Positions 24,752 to 36,900 of a stretch of DNA of 64,000 nt are shown here, in pieces. The first letter of the stretch is position 1. Every line of letters begins with the position of its first letter. The translations under genes and the position numbers were made by a program. The notes under the pieces are model-generated. The model had not been told where the DNA came from. It worked only from the letters and a program-made list of their open reading frames with translations, and did no database searches. The DNA is from Branchiostoma lanceolatum. Its lineage: Eukaryota > Chordata > Leptocardii > Amphioxiformes > Branchiostomatidae. Location of the stretch: positions 13,994,424 through 14,058,423 of the forward strand of contig NC_089732.1 of the NCBI RefSeq assembly GCF_035083965.1, given 5' to 3'.

Positions 24752-24770
24752 TGTGTATGTATATATGTGT
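24611..24770 (+). repeat. GT microsatellite in the FRRS1-PON intergenic region
   Basis: Imperfect (GT)n of about 160 bp. The 24069-24909 interval otherwise shows only an AT-rich 3' UTR and no gene. Confidence 0.95.
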
Positions 24771-24909
24771 GTTGTTTTCCGCATACTTTGGCCACCATAG
24801 CTCTTAGCGGTATTGTCATCTGTCATCAAATGGGTCCAACTGTGTCAAGATAAATGACACTCAATGACTGAAAAACAATCTGAGGGCACGGTAACTTACA
24901 TAGGAAACC

Positions 24910-25428
24910 TTACAGGGGAACGTCGACTGTACAGTGCATGAGTTTGTGGTTGGCAGTGCCGATCAGTAGCTGTTTGTTGTGGTAGCAGCCTACGGTGGAC
25001 CCCCATAACCCTGACCGCCCGTCGTCAGAGTACACCTCGGTGATCCTCGCGTCCTTCTCCGCCGGGTTCTCAACCCGCAGCACCTGGGAGCCACACGGGC
25101 GGGACGCGTTCTGGAAATGCTCGGCAAGCTGAATCGGTTTGGGATGGGCTCCTACCCACAAATCTCCGGACTTCGCATCGACGAATACATTGTCGACAGC
25201 CGTGTGTAGTGAGATGTCGTGACTACGTCGTAAAGTGTCGTCTTCCTGTCGGTGATAAACACTTACGACACCCGTGTTGGAGTCAGCCACATACACGAGG
25301 TTACCGTCGGGGGATAGGTTGACGCCGTTTGCAGTTCGAAAACCGTCGGCTACGATGGTAGCTTCTCCACCGTCATAGTAGACAACGTTAGACCACGGGA
25401 AAATAACTTCTTCGGCTGCAAACTTAAC
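24910..25428 (-). CDS. PON: Serum paraoxonase/arylesterase (PON) family, last exon only
   Basis: Read on the minus strand, a TTTAG acceptor opens a phase-0 exon of 173 codons ending at TAA (24912-24910). It encodes the last part of the six-bladed beta-propeller of calcium-dependent PON lactonases. Family landmarks are visible in order: ANGVNLSPDG (equivalent of the PON1 calcium ligand Asn224), VDNVFVDAKSGDLWVGAHP (equivalents of Asp269 and Asn270, then the His285 position), and GLWGSTVG with KQLLIGTANHK near the end. The reading frame is intact. Earlier PON exons should lie at higher coordinates, but none was recognised between 25.43 and 33.97 kb. That interval is filled by repeats and an unrelated exon, so the gene is either broken by rearrangement or has a very long intron. 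A half copy of a MITE starts just beyond the acceptor (25444-25485). Confidence 0.88.
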   Translation of the reverse strand, partial: VKFAAEEVIFPWSNVVYYDGGEATIVADGFRTANGVNLSPDGNLVYVADSNTGVVSVYHRQEDDTLRRSHDISLHTAVDNVFVDAKSGDLWVGAHPKPIQLAEHFQNASRPCGSQVLRVENPAEKDARITEVYSDDGRSGLWGSTVGCYHNKQLLIGTANHKLMHCTVDVPL

Positions 25429-25569
25429 CTAAACCAAAAACAACTCATGCGGACTTGTATATACGCACAAGTGTGACAGGGGCTTTAGCATTGAAATGAT
25501 CCTTTTTTTACTAGCTTAGGAGATAAATGTATGGGCGAAAACAAAACGCAATAATTTTTTATACCTAGT

Positions 25570-26250
25570 ATGGCTCAACATATTGTTTTTGTTCACGTTC
25601 TTCTTCTTCTTCTTCTTCTCCTGCCAAGTCTTCAAATGGAATCTACTCCGTCATTTTTGGGCCAAACGACCTGAAATTTGGCATGTAGGTAAAGATGGCA
25701 AATACCCTTAGGTGCTTTTTCATTTCTTTCGAAACAGGCCTTAAAATCATTTTTATTGAGGTTTTTTGGGTCATTTTTAGACAATTTTTATATTTTGGGC
25801 TCCTGTGCCCTGGTATTGCTAGCAAGTGACCTGAAATTCGGTACAAGGGTGCCTTGAACATGTCCCTACAGGATTTCAATCACAATTCTGGTGTACATCA
25901 CTTCAGAATGCTTCATTTTGGGGACTTTTGGACCCATTTTCAGACCAAAAACAGGCCAAAAGTGGTATCCACGTTCCATGTTCTATTTGCTGCTGGCCAA
26001 GGAATCCATGTTCTATCTAAGGATCCCCGCATTCCATTTGCTACTGGCAAAAGAACACTGTTCTATTTAGGTCACCTGAGGTCATATTGCAGGAACACAC
26101 GCAAGCCTTTGCAGTAAGAAGCTCTTGGGGTCTCGCAGAACTTGTAGAGAGAGTTTTTGTACGGGTGATTTTGGAACAGTCCATTTATGCATCAGGAGGG
26201 AGATTGTCGAAGTATAATGCTCTCGCAAATGTTGCCTTTCTACATGCAGT
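25570..26250 (-). repeat. Dispersed repeat, inverted partner of 32287-32955
   Basis: Shares with 32287-32955 (opposite strand) a GAA/TTC microsatellite and CGGAGTAGATTCCATTTGAA, TTTGGCCCAAAAATGACGGA and GAACATGGATTCCTTGG-like runs over about 670 bp, roughly 90% similar. Frames of about 80 codons in it are not conserved proteins. Confidence 0.85.
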
Positions 26251-27779
26251 TAATATTTCGATTTGCCCAGGTGTTATTTTGGGACAGCCCACTTCTTGCA
26301 TGGGGAGGAGTATGGCTAAACATGCTGTATTTGCTTTATGTCACTTGATGGGTATATAGTGGCCGTCATTTGCTTTAAGAGCAAATTCAGCATATTTCAC
26401 TTCGCCCCCCCCCCATGCAATAATTGATCTTTTGACGAAATGGACCATCCAAAAATTCCATCTAAACACAAGAAGACTTGTCCCAAGATCTATTTATTCT
26501 TCATCTACATTCATTAACATGCTTGAACATATGCAAAGATACACAACAATACTATACACTACATATAAAAGTACAATACTATACATCACCCTGGAAAAAT
26601 GCGCAAACATGCACTATGCAAATATACAAAACTATAACGTTGGGTAACATAAATTCGCGGGGTACTTAAATTCACGATTTTGAAACTTTGAGAGGCGCTT
26701 GTGAAGTATTACTTCCTGGGTCAAAGGTTGTTGGTGCGGAAAGTGAAACTGCATGCAAACCTGCTCGCAATCGATCAGATCGGCCTACCTCGGCCTAGTG
26801 GTATATCATCATCGTTGGTATGGGTTTAATTATAAGTTGTATATAAGTGCGACACAACCAATTCAGAGACGGATTGCATTTTTCTCGTCGTCAAGTCGTG
26901 ATTTATTAGTGGTTGAAGCCGCCATAATTAAATTTGATGCTCTCGGTGTTATTTTGGGACAGCCCACTTCTTGTATGGGGAGGAGTATGGCTAAACATGC
27001 TGTATTTGCTCAGGGGCAAATGACGGCCTTTCTAGACACAGGAAGGACCTACTACATACATGTACTGAACGGGCAAGCCAGCATCTCTGCAAAATGTCGA
27101 TGTGCATTTATGGCTTCTGTTGTATTGCAGATATGAGAAATCTGTAAAGCTTGCAGAAACAGTAAATATATTACTGTTCATTTCTATAATGCCAACCAAT
27201 TCCAAAATATACGAAAATGATGTCTGGTTCTATTACAAATGAAGAAGAAATTTTAGCACAGTACATACAGTCTCAGCTACATGGTAAATCGACAAGTTAA
27301 AAAAATCACAGCATGCCTAATGTTTTCACAGTAGTTGGTGAACAACAGTCAGTATTTATTGAATTTGGTGAATTAGAAGCTTTCTCACAAGTTTTTTCCA
27401 CCTAGGGAAAGTATCAACAAATGTTTTCCTACATTATGCTAAACATGTTCTTACTTAAACATTTGTACCTGTGACACTTTTGGACACTAAACATCGGTGA
27501 TGTACATTTTGTCACATACTGTACCTTTACCTCTCATACAGACTGTCTGTTTGCTTGTTTTTTTAAAGATACGTAAACATGTGCGCTTCGCTTTGTCCAT
27601 TGATACTGATGTCTTATATTACTTGTAAATGGGCACCATACAACTTTACCACAGTGCAATATTATAAGGACTTTGCCAGTTAAAATCTCTGCTTGTTTGG
27701 GTGTAATTCCTCTCTTATTCAGAACGGTATTCGAAAGCAAATGTTATTTTCGACCCTCTTCTTCTGTAAGCTACATAAA
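26251..27779. repeat. Gene-free interval with a 65-bp direct repeat
   Basis: The segment GTGTTATTTTGGGACAGCCC...CATGCTGTATTTGCT occurs at 26271-26335 and again at 26946-27010. The interval otherwise holds a solo TIR (26637) and AT-rich unique sequence. No PON exon or other gene was recognised. Confidence 0.6.
26637..26690 (+). mobile_element. Solo end of the ACGTTGGG TA-type element
   Basis: Shares ACGTTGGGTAACATAAATTC and GGGGTACTTAAATTC with the right TIR of the element at 16682-17762 (read in reverse). No matching second end was found downstream. Confidence 0.65.
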
Positions 27780-29350
27780 GTCAACAAATTATGAAACTAC
27801 AGAAGAAAGCACTGTAAAGTGCCTTCCCAAGGGCACAACATCGGTGGCATATCAGGGGAGTCGGACCCTGGACCTCTGGGCTCTGGGCCAAACACCATAA
27901 CCGTTATGGCAACTCGGCACTACTTTCCACAGAGAATGGTACTGAATCAATATCAAAGGATCGATAATACCGTCACATTTGAAGAAAGCTTTATTCTGAA
28001 ATGACGTCGGTAACATTACATGTAACGTAATTTTGTCATATTTGGCATTGAACTTTGAATTTCCGATGGTTGGAAAACAAATCCTTTAAGGGTGTAGTAC
28101 CGCTTCAGATCGCTTGGATGGATTATGTAACAAATGAGCACAAATGGTGATATAAAGTGTACGTTACAAGGGTTTGACATGTGAAAATGTTCCCTAGATT
28201 TGCATGCAGCGACGCTTAAAGAGAATATGAAATGTGCAGAGCGTTTTGTATCCAGCTGCTGAGAAAATATAATATTCGTGATGACAATTTATAAAAACGA
28301 CAAAGCAAAGACGCAACGCCCAAACAAGGGTATGAAGAACAATCACAAGGCACCCTATAAGCACGACCATTTCTCCCCTAATCAATGGTTAACATTTGGT
28401 CTACAAAAGGTCTGATTAACTAAAGGAAGATAACGTTACATGTATTTAGGTTATTTAAACACTGAGTCATCTATCTCCAACCACTGAAATGGGCGTTTTT
28501 CACAAGGCATGTCTGTATCTGTTTACTACCAGCCGGTATAACCGGCCTTAAAGCGAAGCACACTAACTTGATATATAATCTACTAACATAATTCCACCAG
28601 GGCACATAATTCTGCCACCCTGAAAAGATACGTCGAATCAGACCAACAACCCAACGTCCCCAGTACAATGCACTCCTACATGTCCTCTAGTGCAGGCCTA
28701 TTGGGTGCTGCACTAGAGATCTCTCAAACCCACTGTTTTTCAAAGTGGCAGATTTGTGTAACCCGGTGGATTAATGTTAATGGATGTTCACATACTTTCC
28801 ACAGGCGGGTACACATGCTAACGACCTATAGGCCTGGTCAGACTTTGCCCTGTTTGTGCTACTTTGGGTAGTCCTGTTCATTCTGGTCATCTCACCGGAC
28901 TTTATACATAGGTATCAGATAAACAAAACCTATACCTTGTTTTCATTAATTCGTGCGATGGGTCATTTTTTGAATGATTCCATTTACAATAGTATGAAAC
29001 TCCCAAGAAGCCTTTGTGAGAAGTACATGGGCACTTGCTTGAACAGAAAACCAAGATGTCGTGAAATGCCTCTCTCAACCTCATTAAACGATATGACCTA
29101 CTTACGTCATTACGTCATTGGCCCTATCTTCCGGCTGACCTAAAAGTTGCTTCAACTCTAGATCTTATTTGCATAGTTTCTCGCTCTGGGGAAGACGTGC
29201 CGTTCAGAGGTACTCTGCCTATACGAAGAGGGTTATGGCTATGCGGTTGTTGTTGTTTATTAGTCTCTGTTCGGCTGTAGTTAGCCTGGCTAGGTCACAG
29301 GCAATATGGAGCCGAGATGGTCCCGAGACTACCGCCCATTTAAACATGCT
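27780..29350 (+). repeat. Copy 1 of a 1.57-kb direct segmental duplication
   Basis: Sequence from GTCAACAAATTATGAAAC to CCCATTTAAACATGCT is repeated at 30711-32286. Differences seen are a few single bases (for example 28279, 28953) and a 5-bp insertion in copy 2, so identity exceeds 99%. The unit holds a tRNA-related SINE piece (about 27820-27905), the upstream region of the NRF-6-like gene and the first 116 coding bases of its exon 1. Confidence 0.95.
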
Positions 29351-29541
29351 AGGGTCCGTATCCAGGTCGATGGGTCGTCTTCAGCAAAAACTTTCCGACA
29401 TTATTCTGGATTCTAACACCGTGAACTGGACTGATATCACCATTCCCGCCCAACCTACCGGCAACATCAGCCAGCAGTGTCAGAAGGATGCTGCACAGTA
29501 CAGCGCAGATCTGTTGCAAGGGAAGATGTACGCCCTGCAGA
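29235..29541 (+). CDS. First coding exon of a nose-resistant-to-fluoxetine (NRF-6)-like gene
   Basis: The exon starts at ATG 29235 (a second in-frame ATG is at 29241), opens with a signal peptide (MRLLLFISLCSAVVSLARSQ) and ends at a GTAAGT donor after 102 codons plus one base. Its end, CQKDAAQYSADLLQGKMYALQ, resembles the start of the NRF domain, where a conserved Cys is followed by an amphipathic stretch and W/Y-A-L-K/Q-M-x-D. The split codon A|TG would supply the Met. Family proteins join this extracellular domain to an acyltransferase-3 multi-pass membrane region. No later exon was found before the GTF2F1 3' end, so this is a partial gene, perhaps non-functional. The assignment rests on a short motif and is moderate. 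The first 116 nt also occur in a second copy at 32171. Confidence 0.6.
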
Positions 29542-29718
29542 GTAAGTGTACTTTGCAAGTTGATGTCAACTTCTCTGAGGCTTGGCTGCAGTTTCTAAAA
29601 CGAAGGCAACCTGTGTTTATTTACGATTGGCACCACCCTGTTCATTGTTAGACGATTGTGGCAATAAATTCCTCAAGAAATAAATCAAATAGTGCGAATT
29701 GTATGGTTAGCGTTCCTT

Positions 29719-29962
29719 AAGCCCATGTCACACTTGTACGTATATACAAGTCCGCAGAAGTTGCGTATTAACATGTTTTGGGTTTAGGTTCAGTTTGCAG
29801 CCGAATAAGTCATTTCTTTGGTTCGATAAGCAGGCCGCACAACGGTAGGTCAAAGTGAAAAACAACTTCCCTCCCTCAAATTTTATTTTAATAAACCAAA
29901 GAAATGTTGATGCGCAACTCATACGCACTTGAATATACGCACAAGTGTGACAGGGCCCTTAC
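29719..29962. mobile_element. MITE with GTCACACTTG ends
   Basis: TIRs GCCCATGTCACACTTGTACG and its mirror CAAGTGTGACAGGGC enclose about 240 bp. A half copy of the same end is at 25444-25485 beside the PON exon. Confidence 0.7.
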
Positions 29963-30238
29963 ATCGAATCTTGGACATGGCTGTCATATGTCGACGCGCA
30001 AGGTGCTATGTGTTCGTTCGTTCGTTCGTTCACATCCTTTTATTGCCTGGTGTTACGTAGGGCAGGAGGTTTCCTTCAAATCTTTACATGGAGGGGTTGT
30101 TAGCCCTTCCACTTTAACGTGCTCTGGGCACCTCCGCAAACTGACTTCCGAAAGACGCAGCGAAGCCCCAAAATTGCTAATTTGTCTTGTGTGAGATTGC
30201 TTTGAGATGTAATGTTATAACATGTTTAGCATAGTTTT

Positions 30239-30383
30239 TCAACTAATCGGATCCAGTTTTTTTGGCTGGGGCCGTATCAGCTTGACGCCCCGTATCTGCT
30301 TGATATCCTGTAACCGCTGTTACGACAGATACGACCCCTAGCCAAAAACTAAAAAAAAAAAAAACTGGACCCGATAAGTTGTA
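30239..30383. mobile_element. Short hairpin MITE with T-tract arms
   Basis: CAACTAATCGGATCCAGTTT and its mirror (AAACTGGACCCGATAAGTTG), then GGCTGGGGCCGTATC / GATACGACCCCTAGCC, form arms of about 50 bp. Confidence 0.7.
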
Positions 30384-30710
30384 AAATCGCTAGTGGGAAA
30401 GCCTGCAACGGAGGCTAGGATACTCTCAGGTTTGGGCTTGTCATTGTTGTGTAAAGTGTGAGAATTAGGTCTTTCGATATCGTCTTCCTTATAGCACATA
30501 GCAATCCAGAAGATCGTCTAGCCTTGGTAGAGATGATGTCGATGTCGTTTGATCAGAAAAGTGTATTTGTGAGGGTAACGCCGAGGCGTTTATGGCTGGT
30601 GGCAACTTGCAGTACAGTTCCTCCTGGGGTTACGGGAGGGATCGGTCGTGTAAGGGCGCGAGTCGTGATGAACGAGTTGAGACGTTGTTTTGTGTTTTTC
30701 AATGTTCTTG

Positions 30711-32286
30711 GTCAACAAATTATGAAACTACAGAAGAAAGCACTGTGATGTAAAGTGCCTTCCCAAGGGCACAACATCGGTGGCATATCAGGGGAGTCGG
30801 ACCCTGGACCTCTGGGCTCTGGGCCAAACACCATAACCGTTATGGCAACTCGGCACTACTTTCCACAGAGAATGGCACTGAATCAATATCAAAGGATCGA
30901 TAATACCGTCACATTTGAAGAAAGCTTTATTCTGAAATGACGTCGGTAACATTACATGTAACGTAATTTTGTCATATTTGGCATTGAACTTTGAATTTCC
31001 GATGGTTGGAAAACAAATCCTTTAAGGGTGTAGTACCGCTTCAGATCGCTTGGATGGATTATGTAACAAATGAGCACAAATGGTGATATAAAGTGTACGT
31101 TACAAGGGTTTGACATGTGAAAATGTTCCCTAGATTTGCATGCAGCGACGCTTAAAGAGAATATGAAATGTGCAGAGCGTTTTGTATCCAGCTGCTGAGA
31201 AAATATAATATTCGTGAAGACAATTTATAAAAACGACAAAGCAAAGACGCAACGCCCAAACAAGGGTATGAAGAACAATCACAAGGCACCCTATAAGCAC
31301 GACCATTTCTCCCCTAATCAATGGTTAACATTTGGTCTACAAAAGGTCTGATTAACTAAAGGAAGATAACGTTACATGTATTTAGGTTATTTAAACACTG
31401 AGTCATCTATCTCCAACCACTGAAATGGGCGTTTTTCACAAGGCATGTCTGTATCTGTTTACTACCAGCCGGTATAACCGGCCTTAAAGCGAAGCACACT
31501 AACTTGATATATAATCTACTAACATAATTCCACCAGGGCACATAATTCTGCCACCCTGAAAAGATACGTCGAATCAGACCAACAACCCAACGTCCCCAGT
31601 ACAATGCACTCCTACATGTCCTCTAGTGCAGGCCTATTGGGTGCTGCACTAGAGATCTCTCAAACCCACTGTTTTTCAAAGTGGCAGATTTGTGTAACCC
31701 GGTGGATTAATGTTAATGGATGTTCACATACTTTCCACAGGCGGGTACACATGCTAACGACCTATAGGCCTGGTCAGACTTTGCCCTGTTTGTGCTACTT
31801 TGGGTAGTCCTGTTCATTCTGGTCATCTCACCGGACTTTATACATAGGTATCAGATAAACAAAACCTATACCTTGTTTTCATTAATTGGTGCGATGGGTC
31901 ATTTTTTGAATGATTCCATTTACAATAGTATGAAACTCCCAAGAAGCCTTTGTGAGAAGTACATGGGCACTTGCTTGAACAGAAAACCAAGATGTCGTGA
32001 AATGCCTCTCTCAACCTCATTAAACGATATGACCTACTTACGTCATTACGTCATTGGCCCTATCTTCCGGCTGACCTAAAAGTTGCTTCAACTCTAGATC
32101 TTATTTGCATAGTTTCTCGCTCTGGGGAAGACGTGCCGTTCAGAGGTACTCTGCCTATACGAAGAGGGTTATGGCTATGCGGTTGTTGTTGTTTATTAGT
32201 CTCTGTTCGGCTGTAGTTAGCCTGGCTAGGTCACAGGCAATATGGAGCCGAGATGGTCCCGAGACTACCGCCCATTTAAACATGCT
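30711..32286 (+). repeat. Copy 2 of the 1.57-kb direct duplication
   Basis: Near-identical to 27780-29350 and separated from it by 1.36 kb. Its right end is an abrupt junction inside coding sequence. Either a recent duplication or an uncollapsed second haplotype would look like this. Confidence 0.95.
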
Positions 32287-32338
32287 CTGTGCCGAGAGCA
32301 TCATACTTCGCCAATCTCCCTCCCGATGCATAAATTGA
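32171..32338 (+). pseudogene. Truncated second copy of the NRF-6-like first exon
   Basis: From the ATG at 32171 the sequence equals the start of the exon at 29235 through TTAHLNML, then breaks at 32286. It enters an inverted dispersed repeat that adds 16 foreign residues before a stop at 32338. The exon has lost its cysteine motif and splice donor, so it cannot make the normal protein. Confidence 0.7.
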
Positions 32339-32955
32339 CTGTTCCAAAATCACCCGTGCAAAAAAATTCTCTCTACAAGTTCTGCGAGACCCCAAGAGCT
32401 TCTTACTGCAAAGGCTTGCGTGTGTTCCTGCAATATGACCTCAGGTGACCTAAATAGAACAATGTTCTTTGGCCAGTAGCAAATGGAATGCGGGAATCCT
32501 TATATAGAACATGGATTCCTTGGCTAGCAGCAAATAGAACATGGAACGGGGATACCACTTTTGGCCTGTTTTTGGTCTGAAAATGGGTCCAAAAGTCCCC
32601 CAAATGAAGCATTTTGAAGTGATGTACACCAGAAATGTGATTGAAGTCCTGTAGGGACATGTTCAAGGCACCCTTGTACCGAATTTCAGGTCACTTGCTT
32701 GCAATACCAGGGCACAGGAGCCCAAAATATAAAAATTGTCTAAAAATGCCCCAAAAAAACTCCATAAAAATGATTTTAAGGCCTGTTTCAAAACAATTAA
32801 AAAAGGGTCTGGGGGTATTTGCAATTTTTACCTACATGCCAAATTTTAGGTCGTTTGGCCCAAAAATGACGGAGTAGATTCCATTTGAAGATTTGTCAGG
32901 AGAAGAAGAAGAAGAAGAAGAACATGTACAAAAACAATATGTTGAGCCATACTGG
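32287..32955 (+). repeat. Dispersed repeat, inverted partner of 25570-26250
   Basis: Opposite-orientation copy of the repeat at 25.6 kb. It joins the truncated NRF-6-like exon directly at 32286/32287, so it is the rearrangement partner there. Confidence 0.85.
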
Positions 32956-33099
32956 GTATGGCTAAACATAATAATGAAAAAATTACCTTTGACTGTATGT
33001 ACCACATACATGTAGCCACAGTACACAGTAATTCTCGAAATTTTCGCGGTGGTTTTATGTTCATGGTTTTCGTGGTGACCACTTCGTTGTTTACAGTAT

Positions 33100-33185
33100 G
33101 TGACGATAGTGCTGTGTATCTGTATCTGTATCTGTATAGCCAGTATAACCGCCCTTCTGTGTAACACACCAGCTTCGCAGGCACG
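33100..33185 (-). mobile_element. LINE 3' end (GATACA-tailed), copy 1
   Basis: On the minus strand: AGCTGGTGTGTTACAC, GGCGGTTATACTGGC, then a (GATACA)n tail. The same 3' end occurs at 42318-42385 (minus) and 44330-44395 (plus), following RT C-terminal coding sequence in the last case. Confidence 0.6.
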
Positions 33186-33560
33186 CGGTGCGACAGCGGC
33201 TGGTTGTATTACACCGAACGACCTGGCAAACTTAAAACCACTGCGCACACTCCATTTTCTCCTTACAGCAAAATTAAGTCACCAGAAATTCAAAGGCGAT
33301 TACCATATTTTTTACATTTAATGACACATATGACAAAGTTGTTCTAACGTTTAATATCCTTCATACAATGGTTTACAACTAGTGGTAAGGTATATAATAT
33401 AATCTTAAATTCCAGAAAACAGTTACATCTAACTTTTTCCTTCTGTAGGTGATATTATCATAAAGAAATAAACATGTAAACTGTACATCTATCTATTAGT
33501 AAACATAGATCACATTGCCTGACTACATTGTGTTCAAAGTGCCCCTTCGAATTATTGGTG

Positions 33561-33570
33561 TTTATTTATT
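33561..33570 (-). promoter_or_regulatory. Candidate polyadenylation signal of GTF2F1
   Basis: TTTATTTATT on the plus strand reads as overlapping AATAAA signals on the minus strand, about 405 bp beyond the stop codon. This is a plausible 3' UTR end, unsupported by transcripts. Confidence 0.35.
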
Positions 33571-33973
33571 AGTCTTGTATAGACGCTCAATGACATATTC
33601 CTGCAAGCCGGCAAAATCAGACCCCCAAATATGGCTAACGTTACCAACCGATATTCGACTGTTAAATATTGTAAGCTTACAGTTGCCATGAGTTTTTAAG
33701 TCATGGAACCAATTGAAACTGTTGATCTGTTCTGCACAAGTTGCCATAGCGACTCCCATAGTGGCCTCTCATTGGTATTTTATTTTTTCAAACAAACTTC
33801 TTGCAAGTCAGGGACTGTTATAGCTCGGAACAAAGATAGTTTGTAGCACTTGAGATCACACTGACTAGAAAATGCATGACAATGTTAATTAAGTTTCTAT
33901 GTCAAAAAAATACATCATAAAAGAATTCCACTTCTGGTAAATGTATTTAACACGACTATAAAAATAAAACGGT

Positions 33974-36900
33974 TCAGGATTTCAGCCAAAGATGGATCTT
34001 GCCGTTTATCGTTTTCTTCTCGGGGTTAAGTTTCTTGAGGATTTCGGTGACCTTTGCCACTGTTTGGTCGCGGTTCAAGCCGGTCTTACCCGTCGGGAAC
34101 TTCTTAAGAAGGTCCTTGGCTGTCATGGGTTTCCTCATCAGATATCTTCTCACAGACTCCTCTGTAAGACCAAGCTCACTGAAAACAAGAAGAGAAGTTT
34201 CTTGTTTCTAAAAAAGCAGACATTTTGAAATGGAAAATAGTATCACATTGATGGCATAAAAATTCCACATTTCAGAAGTTCTGTCATTATGTTGTAGCGA
34301 TTTTATAGCAAGAAATTTTCTTGGCGAAAAATCACTATTGATTATAAGACCACGTTCATACCAGGCTTTACGAATCTGAATTGATCCAGGTATGGGATTG
34401 ATTGAGTTTTAGCACTGTATGTTAACTACATTTGTACTAAGAACTTTCATGCTAATTACAATGCATCGTTAACACAGCATTGAAAGGGCATTATGGCATG
34501 GTTACCTTAGAATAACTATGATAGTTAATTGGGTTAGCTACTGTAAATGCAGAAATGTTCGCGGTGGTTTTATGTTCACGGTTTTTGCGGCGACCGTTTC
34601 ACCGCGAACTTAAAGCCACCGCGAATATTTTTGTCCAATACTGTAGAAGTATGTGACTATAGCGCTGCCACGAACTTAAAACCACCGCAAACACTCGCCT
34701 TAGCGCGAAATAAAAACCATGCAAACTTAACTGCATTTACAGTATTCCGATGGCCAATTACTGCACATGAAGTAAATAGTAGTGAACATGTGCTATTGTT
34801 AATTATTTCAAATTTGCAGGGATATAAGTGTGCAGAACTGCCGTACCTTGTCGGTGTGCCAGACCCTGACCCGTCGTGGCTGCGACTGTGGCGAGCCTTC
34901 TTCGGCAGCGGACTGTCTCCCTCAGCCGCTCGCTTTGTACCTGTCAGGTGGAGTGGAACAATAGACAGGTGAAGTGGAACAATGGACAAGTCAGTGGAGA
35001 TCAACCTTTGTCACGCGGCGGACATGATAGAATGAAAACAAGGCCCTTGTGGCAAACAATAGACCAATCCTTACTGTCAATCACAATTAGCAGTTTAGCC
35101 AATGATTACCTGATAATTAGAGAATCGACCAATGGGGAAGTGGCTGCATCACCATCGAATATTTGCATTTCTATGTTTTTATTTTGCATTTCTATGTTTT
35201 TATTTTGCATTTTTTTCGTTTTGACGGAGGAGGGCGTGGACTATGGGATCGGTCAACAAAGCTCTAAATTGCTGCATCTTTTTTGTGCATTACAGTAGTT
35301 ATAATATTGATACTTGGATATCATATTTTAAAACTTAATGTAATTTAGGAGGAAAACCAAATCTGTACATTACTTTTGCTTCTTTGCAATATTGGCCTCG
35401 TCTTCATTCTATCATGTCCACCGCATGAGAAAGGTGTATAGAAACAGAGATGGGCACCAACCTATATACCAAAAGGTCTGGGAAGTATTTTATCTAAATA
35501 TCTTTACAAACTATCTTCCAAGCTTCTTACATATTATACAGACCTTTCTGTTGTTCTAACTTCTTGGCTGCAGCAGCTAGCGTGGACCCGATGCCCCCAT
35601 CAGGTGCGGGTGTGCTGGCCCTGCTGCTACTGCTACTGCCGGACCTGGAGGTTCCCTTGGACCCAGTCTTCCCTCCAGCCCTCCCGGACTTCTTACTCTG
35701 TACAAAGAGAAGGTAGGAAAGACGTTAGAACTCTGAGATTGACTTAGCTTCTACTTCCAAGTGAATGATACATGTATATGTGGCGTCTGTGTGGTATAGT
35801 GGCAGAGCATCCGGCTATGAACCAATGAGGTTCAATCCCCAGTAGAGTACCCAGACATGTCCGGACATGCACCCAGACGTTGTGCCCTTGGGAAATGCAC
35901 TTAACACATATTTCCCATGTCCTAAGCCCAGAAATAGGGTTTGGGTTGGCGTTAGGAAGGGCATCCAGCCGTAAAAACTCTTGCTACAAAGACTTGCACT
36001 TGATGAGTTCTGGGGCTCCCCCATCCATGTGTATGCACGTCCAACCCCCATATGATGGGGAATAAAAGACGTAAAATTGGATAGAGAGAGAGAGAGTGGA
36101 AAACAATTGACAGGTGGGTACATGAACAATATACAGGTGAGTGATGATCTCTGAGATTGATTAGCTTCTACTTCCAAGTGAATTATATATACTGTAATAC
36201 TTCAGCTGCATGTTTGCTTGTAGCAAGACCTGAAACATTGAAAAAAATGCATAGGCATGACGACATTGTGTAGATCTAGAAACACTGACAATGCAAAATC
36301 ACACTTGTCTGCTCCTACATGTAGTTGGTGGCCTCTTGGGTGAAAAGAAAAAAAAGAAAGAATTAGAGTCTGTTCCTATAGGAGCAAAACATCTCTAAAA
36401 ACTTGGAAACTTGTGGTTTTTCACTAGAATCACTATCATTTGTCATCATGTTGTCCTGTCAATCAATTAGAGCCAAATGTAGTTAGATATAGTGGCCAAT
36501 CAGGATACTTCACTCAAATCTCAGCATTATTCCGAAGCATGTGTCGTCCTGTCTCAATCAGTTTAATCAAGACGATTGACATCCAACCAGGAAAAACTGG
36601 AAGTCTACATCCCAGCATCATTCTCAATTATGTTGTCCTGTCAATCAATTAAATCCAGACAGTTAGTGACCAATCAGAGTCCTCTGGAAGTACTGCTATT
36701 GTTTCTGTTTCAGTTTCAATCTGTAACTTTCTCTGTGAATCACTGAAAACCTTATCAATATTGTGAGGGACTCAGACATCAATGTTAGATATCATGCATA
36801 TAGATTCTAGGGAATTCATAATATGATTTTTGCTTAATTCAGTATAATGTATATGTCACTGGCACATGATACTGTAGAATCACATAGTGAGGATTATGTT

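Noticed and set aside
24611..24853. Open frames over the GT microsatellite
   Set aside because: Pure dinucleotide repeat translation (CVCVCV / HTHTHT).
25643..26117. Paired 78-90-codon frames conserved between 25.6-26.1 kb and 32.4-32.9 kb
   Set aside because: The similarity is at DNA level across an inverted dispersed repeat, including its non-coding GAA run; no domain is recognisable.
27819..30940. 61-codon frame present in both duplication copies (PSQGHNIGGISGES...)
   Set aside because: It lies over a tRNA-related SINE piece; the same text occurs in SINE remnants elsewhere, so its conservation reflects the duplication only.
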